DNA from: an uncultured Lutimaribacter sp.
GTDB lineage: Bacteria > Pseudomonadota > Alphaproteobacteria > Rhodobacterales > Rhodobacteraceae
Direction: 5' to 3'
DNA length: 57,259 nt
Assembly (NCBI GenBank): GCA_913061505.1
Contig: CAJXSO010000016.1
Span: forward strand, 1-57,259
Position numbers and translations under genes: made by a program. This document shows positions 44,968 through 54,356 of this stretch, piece by piece (position 1 is the first letter of the stretch; every line of letters starts with the position of its first letter). The notes under the pieces are model-generated. The model worked only from the letters and a program-made list of their open reading frames with translations. It did not search any database and was not told the origin of the DNA.

Positions 44968-45843
44968 CTAGCGCACCAGCCGCGGGGCCTTGGTGTGGCT
45001 GTCAAGGAAGGGGCGCAGAAATTGGGCCACTTCGCCCGGCGCCTCTTCATGCATCAAATGCCCATAGGCCGGCAATTCGACATAGGTGCAATTTGGCAGG
45101 CGCAATGCGGCGTTTTTCGATACCTCGGGTGGCACGGCGCGGTCGTTGCTACTGGCCAGCAGCAAGCAGCTGACAAAGTTTTGCGGCAGCCGTTCCAACA
45201 GCGGTTCAAGCTGCCATTGCGCCATCATGCCCAAGGTGCCCTCGATATGGCTGGTGCGTGCCACCAAGCGCTGATAATTGGCAATGCCATCGGCATCGAG
45301 GTGGGAACCGGTGCCTGCAAGCAGCCGCTCGACCTGGCGGCCACTGGCCGAAAACCGCGTGACCAGCGCAGCGATAAAGGGGCTGGCCGACATGGCGCGC
45401 GCGAGTTTGGGAAAAAGCCAGCCCTCAAAGCCACCAAAGGGGCCAAGCGCTGCGTTCAGCCCCACCACCGAGGCGGGTGGGTTGGGCATCACCTCGGCCA
45501 TGCGCAACGCCACGGCGGCGCCCGCGGAATGGCCCAAAATGGCCTGTGGGCGCCAGCCCTGCGATTGGCAGAGCGCGTTTAGATCATCGGCCATGGCATC
45601 CAGCCCCAGGCGCTGTGTGCCGCCCGCGCGCGTCAGCCCTTGGCCCGGCAGGTCGGGCACGATCAGCCGATAGCCGGGCAAATGCGCGATCAGCGGGTGA
45701 AAACTGTGCGACGAGGCCCCCGCCCCATGCAAAGCCAATATATCAGGGCCCGCGCCGAAAATTTGAACATGCCATTCATGCGGTGAGAGGCGCAGAAACT
45801 GCGAGGCCTCGCGGCGGGGCCAGTCTGGTGGGGGCACCGTCAT
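44968..45843 (-). CDS. bchO: BchO, alpha/beta hydrolase linked to Mg chelatase
   Basis: 291-aa alpha/beta hydrolase. The nucleophile elbow is GHSAGAA, the oxyanion region LALHGAGASSHSFHPL, and a late GHLMHEE may supply the catalytic His. BchO lies behind bchI and bchD in most purple bacteria and is thought to assist bacteriochlorophyll synthesis, but its exact reaction is unknown. The start overlaps the bchD stop by 4 nt. It is convergent with crtC, 3 bp apart. Confidence 0.92.
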   Translation of the reverse strand: MTVPPPDWPRREASQFLRLSPHEWHVQIFGAGPDILALHGAGASSHSFHPLIAHLPGYRLIVPDLPGQGLTRAGGTQRLGLDAMADDLNALCQSQGWRPQAILGHSAGAAVALRMAEVMPNPPASVVGLNAALGPFGGFEGWLFPKLARAMSASPFIAALVTRFSASGRQVERLLAGTGSHLDADGIANYQRLVARTSHIEGTLGMMAQWQLEPLLERLPQNFVSCLLLASSNDRAVPPEVSKNAALRLPNCTYVELPAYGHLMHEEAPGEVAQFLRPFLDSHTKAPRLVR

Positions 45844-47657
45844 GCCAGATCGCGCCCCAGGGCCGCGCCCAAGGTGGCCGATAGCCCATGCGCATCGGCG
45901 CGCGGCAGGCGCACCAATTCGGCACCCAGCGCTGTGGCCAGGGTTTGCACATCGGGGCGGGGGCGCAGGCTGGTATCAAGCACCAGCGCGGGCACGCGCA
46001 TGGCCTGCAGGGCCTGCGCCATGCGTGTGGTATCGGCCTGCGCGGCTTGGCGATTGGCGCTGCCATCCAAGGCGATATTGCCGCGCCCATCGGTCAAAAC
46101 CGCCAGCGCGGGTGTTTGCCCGCGCGCGCGGGCCTGGGCCACACAGGCGCGGGCCATGTCTAATGCATGGGCCAGAGGCGTGGCGCCGCCGCCGGGTAAG
46201 CCTGCCAAGCTGCGTTTGGCCTGCACCAAGGCCCGGGTAGGGGGCAGGGCCAATTCGGCCTGGGTGCCGCGAAAGGTGATCAAGGCCACATGATCGCGGC
46301 GCGCATAGGCCTGGGCCAGCATCAGCTCGATCGCGCCCTTGGCCTCGGCCAGGCGGGCCACTGCGGCCGATCCAGAGGCATCGACCAGAAAAAACAGGGC
46401 GCGTTCCTGGCGGGCCTGGAACCGTTTTAGCTGGATGTCGGCAGGCCAGATCAGCAAGCGCTGGCTGGTTGGGCCTTGTGAGGCGTGCGGGCCCTGCACG
46501 GCTGCGCGGCGCATTTTCTGCCACGGCGCGGCTTGGCGCAGGGTGGCGAAAATATCTACCCTTTGGCCCGCGCCGGGCTTGCCGCTGCGCGGGGGCAGGG
46601 GGCGGCCGCGGTGCCTGCTGGCCTGGCGTGCGCCGGCGCCGGCGGCGCCCTTGGCCATTTGCCGTGCGATCCGCCCCGCCTGCAGCCGTGCCAGCAGATC
46701 GTGGGGCAGGGCGGCCTGGGCGCTGGCGATCAGCATCTCGGCGGTGGCGGGCTCGGGCTGGGGTGGGGGCGCGTCATCGGCCATGTCAGCGGGCGCGCTG
46801 TCGGGCGGTGCGCTATCTGTTTGCGGGCTGTCTGGCGGTGGCGGCGGTGGAGCGCTGTCTTGCGGCGGGGTGGCGGCCTGATCGGGTGGGGTTTCGGGCT
46901 GGCGCGTGGCGCGATGGGCCAGCACCAGGGCTGCCGCAATTTCCAGATCTGCGGTGTTGGTCACATGGCGGCCCTGCAAGGCCGCGTGGGCACGCGCCGC
47001 GGCCATGCAAAACAGCGCCGCGCGGGGGCTGGCAATGCCCAAGATCTGGCAGGTTTGCGCAATGGCGCTCAGCGCCCCATCGGCCAGTGTTACCCCTGAC
47101 AGCATAGCTTGGGCTGCGGTGATTTTCTGCTGTGGCATCGGGGCATCGGGGCAATCGGCCAGGGCCAGGCCATCGAGATCGGCAAAAAGGCCCAGGGCCT
47201 CGGCCAGGGGGCTGGGCAGGGCTTCGGCCTCGGTTGCGCTTTCATCAAGGGCCAAAAGCGCAGTGGGCTGGCCCTTGGCACCGGCCATGCGGGCCTGATC
47301 GATGATCATCGCTGCGGTGGCGGGGCTGGTGCGCTCGGCCGAGCTGAGAACCGCCCAACCGCCCTTGGCCAATAGGCCGGGGCGCCAGCGTGGGGCTTGG
47401 GCCAGCAGGGTTTCGGCAATGTCCATTCCGCCTGCCAGACTATCGGCGGGCATGGCCGGGTGCAGGCGCTGCGGGGCAAAGGGGGCCAGCTGCGCCAGCA
47501 GGCGTTCGCGCATCGGGCCTGCGCGCGCCATCAGCCACAGCCCGCCCAGCCCCTGCGGGTTGATCGCCAACAGCGTCAGGGCCAATTGGGCATTGGCCCA
47601 GGGCGTGCCCGGGGCGGGCCCGGGCCTGTCGTTGCCTGATGTGGCATCCAGTGCCAT
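45840..47657 (-). CDS. bchD: magnesium chelatase subunit D
   Basis: 605-aa AAA+/VWA subunit. The N-terminal 250 residues are AAA-like but lack a proper Walker A. A Pro/Asp-rich acidic linker (about residues 250-310) follows, and a C-terminal von Willebrand A domain carries the MIDAS motif DASGS (FFLVDASGSAAVARLAEAKG) and LTDGRGNIALDGSA. With BchI and BchH it inserts Mg into protoporphyrin IX. bchH is not in the window. The start codon shares one base with the bchI stop. Confidence 0.94.
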   Translation of the reverse strand: MALDATSGNDRPGPAPGTPWANAQLALTLLAINPQGLGGLWLMARAGPMRERLLAQLAPFAPQRLHPAMPADSLAGGMDIAETLLAQAPRWRPGLLAKGGWAVLSSAERTSPATAAMIIDQARMAGAKGQPTALLALDESATEAEALPSPLAEALGLFADLDGLALADCPDAPMPQQKITAAQAMLSGVTLADGALSAIAQTCQILGIASPRAALFCMAAARAHAALQGRHVTNTADLEIAAALVLAHRATRQPETPPDQAATPPQDSAPPPPPPDSPQTDSAPPDSAPADMADDAPPPQPEPATAEMLIASAQAALPHDLLARLQAGRIARQMAKGAAGAGARQASRHRGRPLPPRSGKPGAGQRVDIFATLRQAAPWQKMRRAAVQGPHASQGPTSQRLLIWPADIQLKRFQARQERALFFLVDASGSAAVARLAEAKGAIELMLAQAYARRDHVALITFRGTQAELALPPTRALVQAKRSLAGLPGGGATPLAHALDMARACVAQARARGQTPALAVLTDGRGNIALDGSANRQAAQADTTRMAQALQAMRVPALVLDTSLRPRPDVQTLATALGAELVRLPRADAHGLSATLGAALGRDLA

Positions 47658-48658
47658 CAGGGTAGCACTTCGGCCAATTGCCGGGTGACGCGGGTGGTGC
47701 TGCCGGCCTCGTCTAGCGGATCGCGGCGCAGGCGGTGGCGCAAGGCCATGGGGGCCACGGCGCGAATATGGGCGCGGGTCAGCTCGGCTGCACCCTCAAA
47801 GGCGGCAAGGGCGCGCGCCGCGCGCAGCAATGTCAGCTCGCCGCGCAGGCCATCGGCCCCCAAGGCCAAGCAGATCGCGGCGCAATCATAAAGCGCGATC
47901 GAGGTGCTTTTCACCGCCGCAAGCCCCTGGCGCGCGGCCACGATCTGGGCGCGCAGCGCGTCATCTTGCGGCTGCCATTGCGCCATAAAGCTGGCATGAC
48001 TGTTTTCATAGGCATCGCGGCGGCGGATAACCTCGACCCGGGTTTCGATATCGTCGGGGCTGCGCACCTCGACCGACAGGCCAAAGCGATCTAGCAGCTG
48101 CGGGCGCAATTCGCCCTCTTCTGGGTTGCCCGAACCAACCAGCACAAACCGCGCCGCGTGGCGAATGGACAGGCCATCGCGCTCGACCACATTTTGGCCC
48201 GATTGGGCCACATCCAGCAGCAGATCCACGATGTGATCTTCCAGCAGGTTCACCTCGTCGATATACAAATACCCGCGGTTGGCGCGTGCCAGCAGGCCGG
48301 GGGCAAAGGCCTTTTCGCCGCTGGTCAAGGCGCGCTCGATATCCAAGGCCCCTGTCACCCGGTCTTCTGACACGCCCAAGGGCAGATCGACCACCGGCGT
48401 CTGGCGGGTTTCGGTGGCAGTGCCGGTTGGGGTGAACCAATCAGGGCAATCGGCGGCTGTGGCCGAGTTGACGGGGCAGCCTTGCACCGCCTGAATGGGG
48501 GGCAGCAGCGCAGCCAAGGCGCGCACGGCTGTCGATTTGCCGGTGCCACGATCGCCAAAAACCAAAACGCCGCCAATGCGCGGGTCAATCGCGGTGAGGA
48601 TCATGGCGGTTTTCATCTCGTCTTGGCCGACGATGGCGGAGAAGGGGAAAGGTGTCAT
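47657..48658 (-). CDS. bchI: magnesium chelatase ATPase subunit I
   Basis: 333-aa AAA+ ATPase. The Walker A is GDRGTGKSTAVRALAALLPP and the Walker B YLYIDEVNLLEDHIVDLL; VLVGSGNPEEGELRPQLLDR gives sensor 1 and the Arg finger. The start at 48658 begins MTPFPFSAIVGQDEMKTAMI, the normal BchI N-terminus, and overlaps the crtA stop as ATGA. Forms the motor complex with BchD. Confidence 0.96.
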   Translation of the reverse strand: MTPFPFSAIVGQDEMKTAMILTAIDPRIGGVLVFGDRGTGKSTAVRALAALLPPIQAVQGCPVNSATAADCPDWFTPTGTATETRQTPVVDLPLGVSEDRVTGALDIERALTSGEKAFAPGLLARANRGYLYIDEVNLLEDHIVDLLLDVAQSGQNVVERDGLSIRHAARFVLVGSGNPEEGELRPQLLDRFGLSVEVRSPDDIETRVEVIRRRDAYENSHASFMAQWQPQDDALRAQIVAARQGLAAVKSTSIALYDCAAICLALGADGLRGELTLLRAARALAAFEGAAELTRAHIRAVAPMALRHRLRRDPLDEAGSTTRVTRQLAEVLP

Positions 48659-49365
48659 GCGGCCTCCTGTGCAAGATGGCGGGCGATTGGATCTTGCCCG
48701 TGCCATCGGCCTTCGGTGCCCAGCACCTGAAAGCGGGCGTATAATTCTTCGGCAAACCAGCCATTGTCGCGCACGGCGCGAATGGCCTCGGCATGGGCGC
48801 CGCGGCGGGCAAAGGCGGCCATGCTGGCGGCATCTGGCCATACCGAAAAGGTGACTTGGTGCAGCAAGGGCACCTCGCCGATGCCGATTTTGAACAGCAC
48901 GGCGGGGTCTTGGCCGATTTTGGCGGATATATCGGGCACGCGGCCCCAAAACTGCAGGGCATGGCCCAGTTTCACGCTGGCCCGCGTTAGGGCTGCGATG
49001 GGGCCTTGGCTGGGCGCTGCGGCCTGGGGCGAAAACGGCGCTTGCCCGGCCCATTGCCCCCGCGCCGACAGCGGCGCCAGGCGCAAGCTGTAGCTTTCGC
49101 TGGCGCGGGCAGACCAATGGCAAAACGGGGCCATGCGGCTGGCTGCCTGGGCGGCGGCGGGGCTGTCCCAAACCGTTAAAATCGCCCACACCCCCCAGTT
49201 GGGGCGGGGGGTAAAGCCCTGGCCTGTGCCGGTGCCGCATAATTTCCAAAATTGCAGGCCCTTTGCGCGGGGCATCTGGAACCGCGCCAAGCCCATTTGC
49301 CCCAGCACCCACAGGCGATCTGAGGTCCGATCAAACCGGAACAGGCTAAGCATGGTTGTCTGCAT
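48655..49365 (-). CDS. crtA: spheroidene monooxygenase
   Basis: 236-aa monooxygenase that converts spheroidene to spheroidenone under oxygen. The opening MQTTMLSLFRFDRTSDRLWV and PRAKGLQFWKLCGTGTGQGF, then WPDAASMAAFARRGAHAEA, are typical of CrtA, a heme-containing family. AAAGGA precedes the ATG at 49365; a TTG at 49386 is in frame but less likely. First gene of crtA-bchI-bchD-bchO and divergent from crtI, with two PpsR/CrtJ sites in between. Confidence 0.93.
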   Translation of the reverse strand: MQTTMLSLFRFDRTSDRLWVLGQMGLARFQMPRAKGLQFWKLCGTGTGQGFTPRPNWGVWAILTVWDSPAAAQAASRMAPFCHWSARASESYSLRLAPLSARGQWAGQAPFSPQAAAPSQGPIAALTRASVKLGHALQFWGRVPDISAKIGQDPAVLFKIGIGEVPLLHQVTFSVWPDAASMAAFARRGAHAEAIRAVRDNGWFAEELYARFQVLGTEGRWHGQDPIARHLAQEAA

Positions 49366-49394
49366 GGTAGCTTCCTTTGCTGACAAAAGAAGAA

Positions 49395-49412
49395 TGTCAC
49401 GGGGTGTAGACA
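49395..49412. promoter_or_regulatory. PpsR/CrtJ site 1, crtA/crtI
   Basis: TGT-N12-ACA (TGT at 49395, ACA at 49410), on the crtA side of the 126-bp divergent region. The interior is G-rich (CACGGGGTGTAG) and less palindromic than the other sites. Confidence 0.7.
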
Positions 49413-49427
49413 GTGTAAAGCGCTTTG

Positions 49428-49445
49428 TGTAAGTTTATATTGACA
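49428..49445. promoter_or_regulatory. PpsR/CrtJ site 2, crtA/crtI
   Basis: TGT-N12-ACA (TGT at 49428, ACA at 49443), AT-rich interior. The gap to site 1 is 15 bp and contains the palindrome AAAGCGCTTT. Confidence 0.82.
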
Positions 49446-49491
49446 CATTCAGCCAAGCGCGCTGAATCTGCCCTGAAAATAGGAGGTTGCC

Positions 49492-51042
49492 ATGCCGGCT
49501 AGGCCGCGCTCTGCGCAGATGCCCTCGCGTGCCATTGTCATTGGTGCCGGGCTTGGTGGGTTGGCAGCTGCCATGCGGCTGGGGGCCAAGGGCTATGAGG
49601 TGACGGTGATCGACCGGCTAGACCAGCCAGGCGGGCGTGGCTCGTCTATCACCCAAGAGGGGCACCGCTTTGATTTGGGGCCAACCATTGTCACCGTGCC
49701 GCAGGGCTTGCGCGATCTGTGGGCCGCCTGTGGGCGCGATTTTGACCGCGATGTCAGCCTTGTGCCGATGGATCCGTTTTACGAAATTCGCTGGGCCGAT
49801 GGCACCCGTTTTGCCGCCCGCCAAGACGAAGACGCCATGATGAAAGAGGTGGCGAAACTGGCCAAGGGCGATGTGCCGGGCTACGCCAAGTTTTTGCAAG
49901 ATGCCGAGGCGCGCTATTGGTTTGGCTACGAGGACCTGGGCCGCAGGCCGATGCACAAGCTGGCCGATCTGATCAAGGTTTTGCCAAAATTTGCAATGAT
50001 GCGGGCCGATCGTTCGGTCTATGCCCATGCCGCGCGTCGGGTGAAAAACGAAAAGCTGCGCTTTGCCCTGTCTTTTCATCCGCTCTTTATTGGCGGCGAT
50101 CCGTTTCATGTGACCTCGATGTATATTCTGGTCAGCCACTTGGAAAAAGCCTTTGGCGTGCATTACGCGATGGGCGGTGTGCAGGCCATCGCGCAGGCCA
50201 TGGTGCGCGTGATCGAGGCGCAGGGCGGGCAGGTGCTGATGGGCACCGAAGTTGATGAAATCACCACCGCGGGCGGGCGGGTTTCGGGCGTTGATCTGGC
50301 GGGCGGGGCGCATATTGCGGCCGATGTTGTGGTCTCGAATGCCGATGCGGGCCACACCTATACGCGGCTGTTGCGCAACCACCCCCGCAAACGCTGGAGC
50401 GATGCCAAAATGCGCGGCATGCGCTGGTCGATGGGGCTGTTTGTTTGGTATTTTGGCACCAAGGGCACACGCGCCCTGTGGCCCGATGTGGGCCATCACA
50501 CCATTGCCGTGGGGCCGCGCTATAAAACCCATATCCGCGATATTTTCCAGCGTGGGCATCTGGCCGATGACATGAGCCTTTATGTCCACCGCCCCTCTGT
50601 TACCGATCCAACGGTGGCGCCGGCTGGGGATGATACGTTTTATGCGCTCTCGCCCGTGCCGCATTTGGGCCATGACGACCCAACAGATTGGGCGGCAATG
50701 GCCGAAACCTACCGGCAGAAAATGCAAACGATGCTGGAAGAAAGGCTGCTGCCCGGCCTTGGGCGCCATCTTGGCCCCAGCTTGGTGTTCACGCCCGAAA
50801 CCTTTCGCGATCGCTATCTTTCGCCTTTGGGGGCAGGCTTTTCGATCGAGCCGCGCATTCTGCAAAGCGCATGGTTCCGCCCCCATAACGTATCCGAGGA
50901 ACTGCCGGGCCTGTTTCTGGCCGGGGCAGGCACCCACCCCGGTGCGGGCTTGCCCGGCGTGATTGGCACGGCCGAGGTTATGGCGCAGATGGTGCCCGAT
51001 GCCCCGCACCCAATGGCCGCGCCCCGGATGGCCGCAGAATGA
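49492..51042 (+). CDS. crtI: phytoene desaturase
   Basis: 516-aa FAD-dependent desaturase converting phytoene to neurosporene in Rhodobacter-type pathways. The FAD-binding start AIVIGAGLGGLAAAMRLGAK with LDQPGGRGSSI, DLGPTIVTVPQGLRDLW and the C-terminal LFLAGAGTHPGAGLPGVIGT are present. AGGAGG precedes the ATG at 49492. crtB overlaps its stop by 4 nt. Confidence 0.95.
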   Translation: MPARPRSAQMPSRAIVIGAGLGGLAAAMRLGAKGYEVTVIDRLDQPGGRGSSITQEGHRFDLGPTIVTVPQGLRDLWAACGRDFDRDVSLVPMDPFYEIRWADGTRFAARQDEDAMMKEVAKLAKGDVPGYAKFLQDAEARYWFGYEDLGRRPMHKLADLIKVLPKFAMMRADRSVYAHAARRVKNEKLRFALSFHPLFIGGDPFHVTSMYILVSHLEKAFGVHYAMGGVQAIAQAMVRVIEAQGGQVLMGTEVDEITTAGGRVSGVDLAGGAHIAADVVVSNADAGHTYTRLLRNHPRKRWSDAKMRGMRWSMGLFVWYFGTKGTRALWPDVGHHTIAVGPRYKTHIRDIFQRGHLADDMSLYVHRPSVTDPTVAPAGDDTFYALSPVPHLGHDDPTDWAAMAETYRQKMQTMLEERLLPGLGRHLGPSLVFTPETFRDRYLSPLGAGFSIEPRILQSAWFRPHNVSEELPGLFLAGAGTHPGAGLPGVIGTAEVMAQMVPDAPHPMAAPRMAAE

Positions 51043-52046
51043 GCGCCACCGCTGATATGGAATTTTGCCGGGCGGCTATTCGCACCGGCTCGCTGTCGTT
51101 TCATGCCGCCTCAAAGCTGCTGCCCAGCCGCGTGCGCGACCCGGCTTATGTGCTTTATGCCTTTTGCCGCCTGGCCGATGACGCGGTAGACGAGGGGCGC
51201 CACCCCGCCGCGGCGGTGCTGCACCTGCAAGAGCGTTTGGATCACGCCTATGAAGGCCGGCCCTTTGACGACCCGGTAGATCGCGCCTTTGCCCGTATGG
51301 TGGCCGAATATGACATGCCGCGCGCCCTGCCCGAGGCCCTGCTAGAAGGCTTGGCATGGGATGCCGAGGGGCGCCAATGCCCCACGTTTTCCGATGTTTT
51401 ATCCTATTCTGCGCGGGTGGCGTCTGTGGTGGGGGTGATGATGTGCGTGCTGATGGGCGTGCGCGACCGCCACCGTTTGGCACGTGCCTGCGATTTGGGG
51501 CTGGCGATGCAGCTGACCAATATTGCCCGCGATGTGGGCGAAGATGCACGCAATGGCCGGTTTTATTTGCCACACGACTGGTTTGCCGCAGCGGGCCTGT
51601 GCCGCGATGCGTTTTTGCGCCGCCCCGCCCTGTCGCCCGAGGTGCAAGTGCTGGTGGCGCGGCTGCTTTGCGAGGCAGACAAGCTATACCAGCGGGCCGA
51701 GCCGGGTATCGCCGCGCTGCCGCTTGATTGCCGCACCGGCATTTTCGCCGCGCGCCACATCTACGCCGCCATCGGCAGCGCGCTGCGGGCGCAAGGCTGC
51801 GACAGTATTGGCCGGCGCGCGCGCACCACATCTGCCACCAAGCTGCGGCTTTTGGCCTGGTCGGGGCTGCGGGCGGGCGCCAGTGTGGTGCAGCCGGGCA
51901 TGGCCACGCTTTATGCGCCCCCCCGGTCGGAAGTGGCGTTTTTGGTGCAGGCCGCGGCGGTTGATGCGGGCGAATTCCGCCGCTCGGATGCTTTGATTGA
52001 TGTGCTCACGCGCTTGCGCCAGCACGATGATCTGGCCCGCCCCTAG
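51039..52046 (+). CDS. crtB: phytoene synthase
   Basis: 335-aa squalene/phytoene synthase; condenses two GGPP to phytoene. The first Asp-rich motif is RLADDAVDEGR and the second QLTNIARDVGEDARNGRFYL with the YLP continuation, both canonical. It starts MSATADMEFCRAAIRTGSLS. The ATGA overlap with crtI indicates coupled translation. Confidence 0.95.
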   Translation: MSATADMEFCRAAIRTGSLSFHAASKLLPSRVRDPAYVLYAFCRLADDAVDEGRHPAAAVLHLQERLDHAYEGRPFDDPVDRAFARMVAEYDMPRALPEALLEGLAWDAEGRQCPTFSDVLSYSARVASVVGVMMCVLMGVRDRHRLARACDLGLAMQLTNIARDVGEDARNGRFYLPHDWFAAAGLCRDAFLRRPALSPEVQVLVARLLCEADKLYQRAEPGIAALPLDCRTGIFAARHIYAAIGSALRAQGCDSIGRRARTTSATKLRLLAWSGLRAGASVVQPGMATLYAPPRSEVAFLVQAAAVDAGEFRRSDALIDVLTRLRQHDDLARP

Positions 52047-52141
52047 CGCGGGTTGCTTGAACTGGCCCAAATCGCCCCTAGCTAGGGTGTAGGTGCCGCG
52101 CTGCGGCATTGGCAAAACCCAGCAAAGGGGCAGGGCGGCAG

Positions 52142-52603
52142 ATGATGGATTGGGGCCTTTTTTTCACGTTTTTGGCCGCCTGTGGTGCGGCCGCTGCCAC
52201 CGGCGCGATGTTTCAGCCCGGCGCATGGTATGAGGCGCTGAACAAACCCCGCTGGACGCCCCCGGGCTTTGTGTTTCCGCTGGTTTGGACCACGCTTTAC
52301 ATTGCCATGTCCTATGCCGCGATGTTGGTTGCGCAAAGCGGGCAGGGGGGGCAGGCGCTGGCGTTTTGGGGTGCGCAGATTGCCTTTAACACATTGTGGT
52401 CGCCCATCTTTTTTGGCCTGCACCGCATGCGCGCGGCGCTGATTGCCATGGCGGGGCTGTGGCTGTTTGTGCTGGCTTGCGTGATCAGCTTTGCCCAGAT
52501 CAGCCTATTGGCGGGGGCCTTGATGGTGCCGTATTTGCTGTGGGTCAGCATTGCGGGCGCGTTGAATTATTCGGTTTTGCGCCGCAATCCTGCCTATGCT
52601 TAA
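52142..52603 (+). CDS. tspO: TspO/MBR family tryptophan-rich sensory protein
   Basis: 153-aa outer-membrane or envelope protein with five hydrophobic segments and the conserved PGAWYEALNKPRWTPPGFVF and FNTLWSPIFFGLHRM of TspO. In R. sphaeroides TspO binds tetrapyrroles and dampens photosynthesis gene expression in response to oxygen. Two adjacent ATG codons (52142 and 52145) are possible starts. It follows crtIB by 95 bp, as in R. sphaeroides. Confidence 0.93.
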   Translation: MMDWGLFFTFLAACGAAAATGAMFQPGAWYEALNKPRWTPPGFVFPLVWTTLYIAMSYAAMLVAQSGQGGQALAFWGAQIAFNTLWSPIFFGLHRMRAALIAMAGLWLFVLACVISFAQISLLAGALMVPYLLWVSIAGALNYSVLRRNPAYA

Positions 52604-52629
52604 GGCCTAAGGCCCGCGCCCCAGGGCAG

Positions 52630-53172
52630 CTAGGCCACAGGCCCCGATACCGCCAATTCGGGAAAGATCATGCCAGCGTGATCGCGCATATAGATCTGCA
52701 GCCATGGGGTAAAACGGGCCGGGGTGCGCTCGATCGCGCTGTTGAGAACGGGCAGGCTGACCCAGGTGGCCTCTTCCACCTCGCGCGGGTTCAGCTTCAT
52801 TGGCAAATCAGCGGCGGCGCGGGCGCGATACACTTGCACCACCTCGTGTTCGACCATGCCATTGCCGACATCGGCGCGATATTCGATCTGCCCAACATGG
52901 CTAAGCGGCAGGTCGCGAATGCCCATTTCCTCGATCAGGCGGCGCTCGGCGCATTCTGTGTCATCCTCGCCCCAATGGGGGTGGGTGCAGCAGGTATTCG
53001 TCCACAGGCCGGGCGTGTGATATTTCACCGAGGCGCGTTTTTGCAGCAGCACCCTGTCGCCATCGGTGACAAAAATCGAAATCGCCTTATGGCGCAGCCC
53101 GCGGCGGTGCACATCGACCTTATCAAGCGGCTTCAGCGCGCCATTTTCCCATGCTGGAATAAGCCATTTCAT
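52630..53172 (-). CDS. idi: isopentenyl-diphosphate isomerase, type I
   Basis: 180-aa Nudix-fold isomerase interconverting IPP and DMAPP. The active-site Cys is in LWTNTCCTHPHWGED and the Nudix-type metal region in AERRLIEEMGI. It overlaps bchP by 4 nt (ATGA) and ends the bchEJG-orf428-bchP-idi operon, providing isoprenoid units along with dxs. Convergent with tspO. Confidence 0.93.
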   Translation of the reverse strand: MKWLIPAWENGALKPLDKVDVHRRGLRHKAISIFVTDGDRVLLQKRASVKYHTPGLWTNTCCTHPHWGEDDTECAERRLIEEMGIRDLPLSHVGQIEYRADVGNGMVEHEVVQVYRARAAADLPMKLNPREVEEATWVSLPVLNSAIERTPARFTPWLQIYMRDHAGMIFPELAVSGPVA

Positions 53173-54356
53173 GTGTAGCTTGCCTTTACCAACCCGCTGA
53201 GATGCAGCAGGTTTTTGATGCCGATGCGCAAATGCGCCATGGGCCGTGCCGCCACCAGCTGTTTGTTCATATAGGCCTCGAATGTCAGGCGCTGCACATC
53301 GATGTCATGGCACAGGCTGACGAAACGCTCGCGCCGGTCGTCCGAGCGGTAATAGGCGTCTTGCATGCGCCGCAGCACTTTGAACACCATACCGTGCTGG
53401 CGCATGAACAGCTTGCGCGCCAGTTTCAGATCGCGCGCGCGGCCGCTTGCCAAAAAGGCCTGCGCGGCGGTTGCGGCCACCCGGCCCCCCGCCATGGCGT
53501 AATATATCCCCTCGCCCGAGCTGGGGGCCACCACGCCCGCAGCATCGCCCGCCAGCACCACATCGCGGCCATTGTCCCATGCCGCCAAGGGCTGCAGGGG
53601 TATGGGCGCGCCCTCGCGGCGGATGGTTTCGCAGCCGGCCAGCCCAGCCATATCGCGCAGGCGGGCGGTGGCCTGTTTCAGATCTGTGCTGCTTTCTTCG
53701 GTGCCCATGCCAACGCTGGCGCTGGGGCCATGGGGAAAGACCCAGCCGTAAAAATCGGTTGATATCGCGCCATCGTAGATGACATCGCAGCGCGTGGGGT
53801 CGTAATTGGCATTGGCAGGTGGTGCTTTGATGATTTCGTGATAGGCGATGACATAGGGTATTTTATCGCCGCCCGGCACCTCGGCGCGGGCCACAGTGCT
53901 GCGGGCGCCATCTGCGCCAATCACCAGCCGGGTGCGGCTGTGGCGCTCTTGCCCGCTGTCTTTGTCGCGCCAGATCACCCGGGTGCCGGTGCTATCGCGT
54001 TCGATGCGCACAAAGGTGCCGGTCAGCCGATCGGCCCCGTTTTGCTGGGCGCGGGTGCGCAGATATTCGTCGAAATCTTCGCGATCAACCATGCCGACAA
54101 AGCCATTTTCAATGGCGATATCCACCGCCCGGCCCGTGGGCGAGATCATGCGGGCGGTAGAGATGCGCGCCACGATCAAATGATCTGGAATGGCGAAATC
54201 AGCAATAAGCCGGGGTGGGATGGCGCCACCGCAGGGCTTGATGCGCCCGGCCCGATCAAGCAGCGCCACCTTGTGCCCGGCGCGTGCCAGATCATCGGCC
54301 GCGGTGGCGCCCGATGGCCCGCCGCCCACAATGAAAACATCGTAATCCATGCTCAT
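53169..54356 (-). CDS. bchP: geranylgeranyl-bacteriochlorophyll reductase
   Basis: 395-aa FAD-dependent reductase converting the geranylgeranyl tail of bacteriochlorophyll to phytyl. The N-terminus has DVFIVGGGPSGATAADDLAR, RIKPCGGAIPPRLIADF follows, and the second FAD motif is DVVLAGDAAGVVAPSSGEGI. The start at 54356 (MSMDYDVF) overlaps the stop of the upstream MFS gene; ATG at 54350 is two codons further in. A longer in-frame reading inside orf428 was rejected. Confidence 0.94.
   Translation of the reverse strand: MSMDYDVFIVGGGPSGATAADDLARAGHKVALLDRAGRIKPCGGAIPPRLIADFAIPDHLIVARISTARMISPTGRAVDIAIENGFVGMVDREDFDEYLRTRAQQNGADRLTGTFVRIERDSTGTRVIWRDKDSGQERHSRTRLVIGADGARSTVARAEVPGGDKIPYVIAYHEIIKAPPANANYDPTRCDVIYDGAISTDFYGWVFPHGPSASVGMGTEESSTDLKQATARLRDMAGLAGCETIRREGAPIPLQPLAAWDNGRDVVLAGDAAGVVAPSSGEGIYYAMAGGRVAATAAQAFLASGRARDLKLARKLFMRQHGMVFKVLRRMQDAYYRSDDRRERFVSLCHDIDVQRLTFEAYMNKQLVAARPMAHLRIGIKNLLHLSGLVKASYT

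Noticed and set aside
49417-49426. AAAGCGCTTT palindrome as a separate operator
   Set aside because: Only 10 bp and not extendable; reported as part of the crtA/crtI site pair instead of a feature of its own.
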